5,236 nucleotides of DNA from Candidatus Nitrosopumilus sp. (GTDB taxonomy: Archaea; Thermoproteota; Nitrososphaeria; Nitrososphaerales; Nitrosopumilaceae): positions 1 through 5,236 of the forward strand of contig JAPYTM010000066.1 in NCBI GenBank assembly GCA_029941825.1, read 5' to 3'. This document shows positions 1 to 4,068 of this stretch, one piece after another; position 1 is the first letter of the stretch; each line of letters opens with the position of its first letter. The notes beneath the pieces were generated by a model. The model did no database searches and was not told the DNA's origin. It saw only the letters and a list, made by a program, of their open reading frames with translations. The position numbers and the translations under genes were made by a program.

Positions 1-4
1 CTGG

Positions 5-10
5 AAAAAA
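5..10 (-). terminator. T-tract terminator after ilvD
   Basis: On the minus strand a run of six T residues lies about 10 bases after the ilvD stop codon (TAA at 22-20). Archaeal transcription often ends at short U-runs without a hairpin, so this is a plausible terminator. No stem-loop is seen. The window edge hides anything further downstream. Confidence 0.4.
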
Positions 11-19
11 TTATCTGAA

Positions 20-1693
20 TTATAAATTAGGTTTTGTAATTGCACCTTCAGCAGATGATCCTACCAGTGTAGCATATTTTGCCAAAGCACCTGCTGTGTA
101 ATTTGGTTTGTGTGGTACCCATTGTTTTTTCCTATTTTCTAACTCTTCAGGGGATACATGAAGATTAATTGCATTAGTTTCAATATCTATTGTAATCTCA
201 TCCCCATCTTTTACAAGTGCAATTGGTCCTCCAACATATGCCTCAGGTGCAACATGGCCTACCATGAATCCTCTTGTCCCTCCTGAAAATCTACCATCAG
301 TAACCATTGCCACTTTTTTACCTAATCCTTGACCTACTAGTGCTGCAGTTGTTGCAAGCATTTCCCTCATTCCTGGTCCACCTTTTGGACCTTCATATCT
401 AATCACTACCACATCTCCTTCATCAATTTCACCTTTAGCTACTGAATCAAATGCATATTCTTCTCTATCGTACACTCGTGCTTTTCCAGTAAATTTGGTC
501 ATCTCAACTCCGGCAGTCTTAATCACTGCACCTTCAGGAGCTAGACTTCCTTTGAGTATCACTGCAGTTCCGACTGTATGTAGTGGATTTTCAACTGATT
601 TTACAATCTGTTGATCTGTTGTTGGGAATGTAATTGCATCAATATTTTCTTTGATACTTTTTCCTGTAACTGTCATACAATTTCCATTTAGTAATCCTTT
701 GTCTAGTAATTTTTTTAACACAAATGGAATTCCACCAATTTTATCTAGTGAGTTCATTACATAATTTCCACCAGGTTTCATATCTGCCAAGTGAGGTGTC
801 TTTTTTCGAATCCTTTCAAAATCATCATAACTCAAATCAATGTTTACTTCATGTGCTAATGCAAGTAAATGTAATATTCCGTTAGTTGACCCTCCAACTG
901 AATTTAGCATTACAATTGCATTTTCAAATGCTTCAAATGATAAAATTTCTTTAGGGCGAATATTCATCTCCAATAGTTTTGCACATGCAACCCCTGAATC
1001 ATACACCATTTTTTCTCGTCTGTCATCTTCAGCTGGTGGACTAGCACTACCTGGCAATGCCAAACCAATAGCTTCTGAAATTGATGCCATTGTATTTGCA
1101 GTAAACATACCTCCGCATGACCCTTCATTTGGACATGCCGTATTTTCAATATTTTTTAATCCCTCTAAAGATAATGTCCCTGCATCATATGCCCCAACTG
1201 CCTCATAGACATCTACAACAGTTAGTTCTTTACCTTCAAGCATTCCTGGCATAATTGTTCCTCCATAAACAAACACTGATGGAATATCTAGTCTAGCCAT
1301 TGCCATCATAGTTCCAGGTAAACTTTTGTCACATCCTGCAATTCCTACTAGTGCATCATACTGATGTGCTCTAACCATTAATTCAATAGAATCAGCGATT
1401 ACTTCACGTGAAATTAGTGATGATTTCATTCCTTCATGACCCATTGCAATCCCATCACTTACTGCAATAGTTGAGAACTCTCTTGGAGTGGCACCTGTAT
1501 CTTTAATTCCTTGTTTTGCCTGTATGGCTAATCTTGGAAGGTGAATGTTACATGGTGTTGCTTCATTTCCTGTATGACATACACCAATGAATTGTTTTGA
1601 TAAATCATCATCAGTTAACCCCATAGCTTTGTACATTGCTCTATGTGGGGCTCTAGCAGTACCTTCTACAACATTTCTACTAGAAATTTCCAT
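20..1693 (-). CDS. ilvD: Dihydroxy-acid dehydratase (IlvD)
   Basis: Converts 2,3-dihydroxy-isovalerate and 2,3-dihydroxy-3-methylvalerate to the 2-keto acids that become valine, leucine and isoleucine; cytoplasmic Fe-S and Mg enzyme (EC 4.2.1.9). The 557-residue length is typical of the family. Seen in the sequence (numbered from this start): TPCNIHL with Cys48, SDG with Asp80, GCDKSLPG with Cys121, Asp122 and Lys123, SCGGMFTANTM with Cys193, and GRFSGG with Ser470. The Cys spacing of 73 and 72 matches, from memory, the plant enzyme that holds a [2Fe-2S] cluster, and Lys123 is the equivalent of the carbamylated Mg-ligand lysine. An in-frame ATG five codons upstream (1708) is possible. I prefer 1693 because a TATA-like box is centred 26 bases before it but only 11 before 1708, and because remembered homologues begin MEISSRN. 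Intact and complete; no other ilv or leu gene is in the window. Confidence 0.97.
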   Translation of the reverse strand: MEISSRNVVEGTARAPHRAMYKAMGLTDDDLSKQFIGVCHTGNEATPCNIHLPRLAIQAKQGIKDTGATPREFSTIAVSDGIAMGHEGMKSSLISREVIADSIELMVRAHQYDALVGIAGCDKSLPGTMMAMARLDIPSVFVYGGTIMPGMLEGKELTVVDVYEAVGAYDAGTLSLEGLKNIENTACPNEGSCGGMFTANTMASISEAIGLALPGSASPPAEDDRREKMVYDSGVACAKLLEMNIRPKEILSFEAFENAIVMLNSVGGSTNGILHLLALAHEVNIDLSYDDFERIRKKTPHLADMKPGGNYVMNSLDKIGGIPFVLKKLLDKGLLNGNCMTVTGKSIKENIDAITFPTTDQQIVKSVENPLHTVGTAVILKGSLAPEGAVIKTAGVEMTKFTGKARVYDREEYAFDSVAKGEIDEGDVVVIRYEGPKGGPGMREMLATTAALVGQGLGKKVAMVTDGRFSGGTRGFMVGHVAPEAYVGGPIALVKDGDEITIDIETNAINLHVSPEELENRKKQWVPHKPNYTAGALAKYATLVGSSAEGAITKPNL

Positions 1694-1714
1694 AACATGA
1701 GATTTCATGATTGC

Positions 1715-1723
1715 TATAATTTA
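1715..1723 (-). promoter_or_regulatory. TATA-like box of ilvD
   Basis: On the minus strand TAAATTATA is centred near 1719, 26 bases upstream of the ATG at 1693. That is the usual distance from an archaeal TATA box to the transcription start, so the transcript would begin at or very near this ATG (leaderless). No purine-rich ribosome binding site precedes either possible start. No operator or attenuator could be recognised. Confidence 0.5.
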
Positions 1724-1794
1724 GATATTGCTTTTGGTTTTTGACTTTTCATTTTATTGTACTATGATGATCTACTGATAAATCATACATCTAG

Positions 1795-1801
1795 TTTTTA
1801 T
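1795..1801 (+). promoter_or_regulatory. Weak TATA-like box of the SIMPL gene
   Basis: TTTTTAT is centred near 1798, which is 25 and 28 bases before the paired TTG codons at 1823 and 1826. The spacing fits a leaderless archaeal transcript, but the box is a weaker match than those of the other genes. It lies in the 132-base gap between the divergent ilvD and SIMPL starts. Confidence 0.3.
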
Positions 1802-1825
1802 GTCATCTTTTTTTGTATCATTTTG

Positions 1826-2695
1826 TTGAACCCTCTAAACATTGCAGCCATTGTTGGATTAGTTCTAGTTTTAGCGTTTGCAGTTGTGTTAATTCAACCT
1901 GAAAATAATGCAGAATCTCAAAATGATGATACTAATGAAATAACAAAATCTGAAATTCACGGTTCAATGAGTTCTGGTGATGTTCATAGCTCCATGATGG
2001 AAAAACATAGCTCCATGATAAAATCATTAACTTCTGATACAATTGAGCATACCATCTCAGTTACTGGAACTGCTCAAAAAAGTGTGGAGCCTGATTTACT
2101 TGTAATAGAGTTTGGAGTTGAAACAACTGATGACACTGCAAAATCTGCGTTAAATTCAAATTCTCATTTACTATCTAGTGCAATTTTACAACTAAAATCA
2201 CTTGGAATATCTGATGATGACTTGAGTACGTCTAGATTTACTATTACCCCTTTGTATGACTATTATCAAGACAAAGAAACTGGACGTCACACTTCTGAAT
2301 TAATTGGTTATAAGGTCACAAACCTACTTACAGTTAAAATTGAAAAATTAGATTTAGCAGCTGATATTTTAGATTCAGTTGTATCCTCTGGTGTGAATAA
2401 AGTAAATTCTGTTTCTTTTACAGTATCCCCTCAATACTATTCTACAGTGAAAGATAGTTTGATTGAAGATGCAATATACAATGCAAAATCTAAAGCAGAA
2501 AATGCATTATCTCCACTTGATCAAAAAATCATCGGTGTACAATCAATCACTTTGGATGATTTTGCAGTACCTACATTTGCCCCTATGATGAGGGCCTTTG
2601 CTGAGGATGCCTCATTTAGCACACCTGTATTTTCTTCAGATATTACAATATCTACATCAGCCAAAATTGTTTTTCTAATTTCAAATCATCCTTAA
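1826..2695 (+). CDS. Membrane-anchored SIMPL (DUF541) protein
   Basis: A 289-residue protein of the SIMPL/DUF541 family (COG2968, YggE-like). Family members are secreted or periplasmic; YggE has been linked to oxidative stress, but the molecular role is unclear. Residues 5-24 are one hydrophobic segment (signal anchor), 25-70 a polar linker, and about 75-286 the SIMPL domain: strand ISVTGTAQKSVEPDLLVIEFGVETT, helix AKSALNSN, then LKSLGISDDDLSTSRFTITPLYDY, GYKVTNLLTVKI and a helix rich in K and A near 215-228. The linker carries HGSM (45-48), HSSM (54-57) and HSSM (61-64), a His/Met pattern suggestive of copper binding. No ATG lies before the membrane segment, so a TTG start is needed. TTG 1826 is chosen (1823 is equally possible); the frame is open back to TTG 1757, but starting there would give an overlong hydrophobic stretch with no promoter at the right distance. 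Family call is firm; start is uncertain. Confidence 0.85.
   Translation: MNPLNIAAIVGLVLVLAFAVVLIQPENNAESQNDDTNEITKSEIHGSMSSGDVHSSMMEKHSSMIKSLTSDTIEHTISVTGTAQKSVEPDLLVIEFGVETTDDTAKSALNSNSHLLSSAILQLKSLGISDDDLSTSRFTITPLYDYYQDKETGRHTSELIGYKVTNLLTVKIEKLDLAADILDSVVSSGVNKVNSVSFTVSPQYYSTVKDSLIEDAIYNAKSKAENALSPLDQKIIGVQSITLDDFAVPTFAPMMRAFAEDASFSTPVFSSDITISTSAKIVFLISNHP
1985..2026 (+). repeat. Imperfect 21-base tandem duplication in the SIMPL gene
   Basis: Two adjacent 21-base units (1985-2005 and 2006-2026) share their first 14 bases, CATAGCTCCATGAT, and then diverge. They encode HSSMMEK and HSSMIKS. The unit length is a multiple of three, so the frame is kept. A third related motif, HGSM, lies a few codons upstream and looks like an older or unrelated copy. 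Confidence 0.75.
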
Positions 2696-2703
2696 TCTAA
2701 AAA

Positions 2704-2708
2704 TTTTT
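2704..2708 (+). terminator. T-tract terminator after the SIMPL gene
   Basis: Five T residues lie 9 bases after the SIMPL stop codon (2693-2695), inside an AAAAATTTTT palindrome. This fits a short archaeal U-run terminator. The evidence is modest because the region is AT-rich throughout. Confidence 0.35.
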
Positions 2709-2715
2709 CATTGAG

Positions 2716-2722
2716 TTTAAAT
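2716..2722 (+). promoter_or_regulatory. TATA-like box of the zinc-ribbon gene
   Basis: TTTAAAT is centred near 2719, 26 bases before the ATG at 2745, again the spacing of a leaderless archaeal promoter. A second AT-rich stretch (TAAATA, 2725-2730) is too close to the start. With the T-run just upstream, it suggests the zinc-ribbon gene is transcribed separately from the SIMPL gene although only 49 bases part them. Confidence 0.45.
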
Positions 2723-2744
2723 TCTAAATATTCTGAATAATTTC

Positions 2745-2951
2745 ATGGAAGAAAAAGCATTAGAATGTCCAGTATGCAAAAGTAGTAAAGCAGAGATTGC
2801 AGGTGAGAATGTAAAGTTAAGTGGACGCTTTGATGACAAAGAATTCCTAACTACTGAATTAACTGTTCTGCGATGTGTCAAATGTGGATATTACATGTTC
2901 TTTGACAAATTGGCAAAATTTACAACAAAAGATGAATCAAAACCTACTTGA
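2745..2951 (+). CDS. Small zinc-ribbon protein, function unknown
   Basis: A 68-residue cytoplasmic protein with two CxxC knuckles, CPVC (Cys8, Cys11) and CVKC followed by GYY (Cys44, Cys47), 32 residues apart, which should bind one structural zinc. The stretch between them is charged and probably forms two or three strands, as in zinc ribbons with a long central insert. There is no signal peptide or membrane segment. The CxxCGY ending is common in small archaeal and bacterial zinc-ribbon proteins of unknown function; I do not recognise a specific family. Possible roles are nucleic-acid or protein binding, but nothing here decides between them. The ATG is preceded by a TATA-like box at the right distance and no ribosome binding site. 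The stop codon overlaps the tail of the convergent membrane-protein gene by 8 bases. Confidence 0.85.
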   Translation: MEEKALECPVCKSSKAEIAGENVKLSGRFDDKEFLTTELTVLRCVKCGYYMFFDKLAKFTTKDESKPT

Positions 2952-3540
2952 GTAATTCTTTACTTTCCAACTCTAGTAACATTGCATCTATTTCTTCAGG
3001 TGTTTCTGAACCATATGCAATCAAAATCCTATCATCATCTGCAATTTCATATTCTCGAATATCTGAAACTTGTTCGCCATTAATGTAGAATTGTAATACA
3101 TAATCATCATTTGTACAGAATTGTCTTCCATCTTTGAATATGAAACATTGATCATCTAATGTTAATTGTAATGTATCAAAGAGATACCCTAGCGTAACTC
3201 CTGTGGCATGTTTGTGAATTGTAAAAGCATCTCGCGCTTCAAAATGAATCCAACTTGATTTGATTTGATAAGATGGTGCTGAAAAGTCAAATGAATCACC
3301 AAAAATATTCACTAAAACCCCTGCATGGTCATGAGCACTACCTAATGCACCTGCATTTTCAGGTCCTCCTGGTGCAGTTTCAGTCATGTTGAGGAATACG
3401 TAAACTGAATATCCCACAATTACTGCAATTATAGAGAAAACTCCAATTGCAATAAGCATATTTTTTCTTTTTACAGTTGATTGTCGAGATGCATAACTTT
3501 CTCGTTTATTTTCTCGATCCCTTCGTTCTTTTCTACCCAT
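2944..3540 (-). CDS. Single-pass membrane protein with His-rich outer domain
   Basis: A 198-residue protein of unknown function. Residues 1-27 are strongly basic (11 Lys/Arg), 28-50 form one transmembrane helix, and 51-198 should face outward by the positive-inside rule. The outer domain shows HDH (70-72), WIHFE (His99), IHKH (108-111), TLGYLFD (116-122), two cysteines 10 apart (Cys132, Cys142), and then YINGEQVSDIREYEI leading to DDDRILIAYG (168-177). The order HxH, IHxH, TLG-x-x-F and a final hydrophobic DxRIxxxYG strand recalls a class of extracytoplasmic bacterial proteins with the same His motifs, so metal binding is plausible but inferred. Similar thaumarchaeal proteins have, as I remember, sometimes been labelled protein-disulfide isomerase, but no CxxC thioredoxin motif is present here. 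The tail overlaps the zinc-ribbon gene by 8 bases. Coding reality is well supported by composition and domain layout. Confidence 0.85.
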   Translation of the reverse strand: MGRKERRDRENKRESYASRQSTVKRKNMLIAIGVFSIIAVIVGYSVYVFLNMTETAPGGPENAGALGSAHDHAGVLVNIFGDSFDFSAPSYQIKSSWIHFEARDAFTIHKHATGVTLGYLFDTLQLTLDDQCFIFKDGRQFCTNDDYVLQFYINGEQVSDIREYEIADDDRILIAYGSETPEEIDAMLLELESKELLK

Positions 3541-3567
3541 GAGTTGCTCAAACTCTCAAATTTACCC

Positions 3568-3574
3568 TAATTAA
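3568..3574 (-). promoter_or_regulatory. Possible TATA-like box of the membrane-protein gene
   Basis: On the minus strand TTAATTA is centred near 3571, 31 bases before the ATG at 3540, which would give a leader of roughly five bases. An alternative, TAAATTT (3564-3558), is only 21 bases away. Neither is at the ideal 25-26 bases, so the choice is open. The box lies in the 120-base divergent gap shared with the HIT gene. Confidence 0.25.
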
Positions 3575-3630
3575 CTATTCGTTAGTAATGTGGATAAATT
3601 ACAAATTTCACCAATCAATTTACTAAAACC

Positions 3631-3642
3631 AATAAATAAAAT
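3631..3642 (+). promoter_or_regulatory. TATA-like box of the HIT gene
   Basis: AATAAATAAAAT is centred near 3636, 25 bases before the ATG at 3661, and is preceded by an A-rich stretch (AAAACC) that could be the TFB recognition element. The distance marks 3661 as the start of a leaderless transcript and argues against an upstream in-frame TTG at 3649, which would be only about 13 bases from the box. Confidence 0.5.
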
Positions 3643-3660
3643 TACAAGTTGCTATTTACC

Positions 3661-4068
3661 ATGTCTTGTATTTTTTGTGATATTTTAGATGGGACAAGAG
3701 TAGGACATATTTTTTATGAAGATGATTCACACATTGCATTTTTAGACAAATACCCAATTGATGTGGGTCATAGTTTGATAATCCCAAAAAAACATCATGA
3801 AAAAATAACTGATATGAATCCAAAAGATGTTGGAAATATTTTTGCAATTGCTCCAAAAGTTGCAAAAGCAATTTTAGCTGCAACTGGTGCTGATGCATTT
3901 AGTCTTGGTCAAAACAATGGTAAAGCTGCAAAACAGATTATCCCACATGTTCATATCCACATAATCCCCCGATACAATAGTAAGGGGACTGTCTGGACTA
4001 AGCGTCAAATATCTGACGATGCTGAATTAGTAAAACTAGCAAAAAATATTCGTGATTTACTTACTTAG
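3661..4068 (+). CDS. HIT-family nucleotide hydrolase/transferase
   Basis: A 135-residue cytoplasmic histidine-triad protein. The family hydrolyses or transfers nucleotides through a nucleotidyl-His intermediate, acting on dinucleoside polyphosphates, AMP-amides or AMP-lysine; the exact substrate cannot be read from the sequence. Seen: CIFC at 3-6, the FLDKYPIDVGHSLIIPKKH segment (28-45), NNG at 85-87, and the HIT signature HVHIHIIPR at 96-104, in which the middle His98 is the expected nucleophile. Cys3, Cys6, His45 and His96 are spaced as in the zinc-binding HIT proteins of bacteria, as I remember them, so a structural zinc is likely. Length is normal for the family. The ATG at 3661 is chosen over TTG 3649 because of promoter spacing and because homologues usually begin MxCIFC. 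Its last 8 bases overlap the convergent aRF1 gene. Confidence 0.95.
   Translation: MSCIFCDILDGTRVGHIFYEDDSHIAFLDKYPIDVGHSLIIPKKHHEKITDMNPKDVGNIFAIAPKVAKAILAATGADAFSLGQNNGKAAKQIIPHVHIHIIPRYNSKGTVWTKRQISDDAELVKLAKNIRDLLT
4041..4046 (-). terminator. Possible aRF1 terminator T-tract inside the HIT gene
   Basis: On the minus strand six T residues lie 15-20 bases after the aRF1 stop codon (4063-4061). Because the genes overlap, the tract sits in the last codons of the HIT gene, where it reads as lysine and neighbouring codons. It could stop aRF1 transcription, but A-rich codons also occur by chance in this genome. No equal T-run is seen on the plus strand just after the HIT stop. Confidence 0.28.

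Noticed and set aside
840..1208. Open frame on the plus strand antisense to ilvD (also a minus-strand frame at 964-1149)
   Set aside because: Both lie wholly inside ilvD, whose protein is unmistakable; their translations are low-complexity and have no recognisable domain or promoter.
1764..1778. ATG ATG ATC TAC TGA mini-frame in the ilvD-SIMPL gap, a possible leader peptide
   Set aside because: It has four codons, no branched-chain-rich coding and no hairpin pair nearby, and attenuation by leader peptides is not expected in leaderless archaeal genes.
3124..3156. Cys132/Cys142 of the membrane protein as a thioredoxin-type active site
   Set aside because: The spacing is C-x9-C, not CxxC, and there is no thioredoxin fold pattern around it, so a disulfide-isomerase call is not supported by this sequence.
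3541..3555. Inverted repeat GAGTT-GCTCA-AACTC next to the membrane-protein start
   Set aside because: The arms are only five bases long and there is no second copy elsewhere in the window, so it is too weak to call an operator or hairpin.
3656..3898. Open frame on the minus strand across the HIT gene
   Set aside because: The translation is Leu/Gln/His-rich, as expected from antisense A-rich codons, and the plus-strand HIT protein explains the region.
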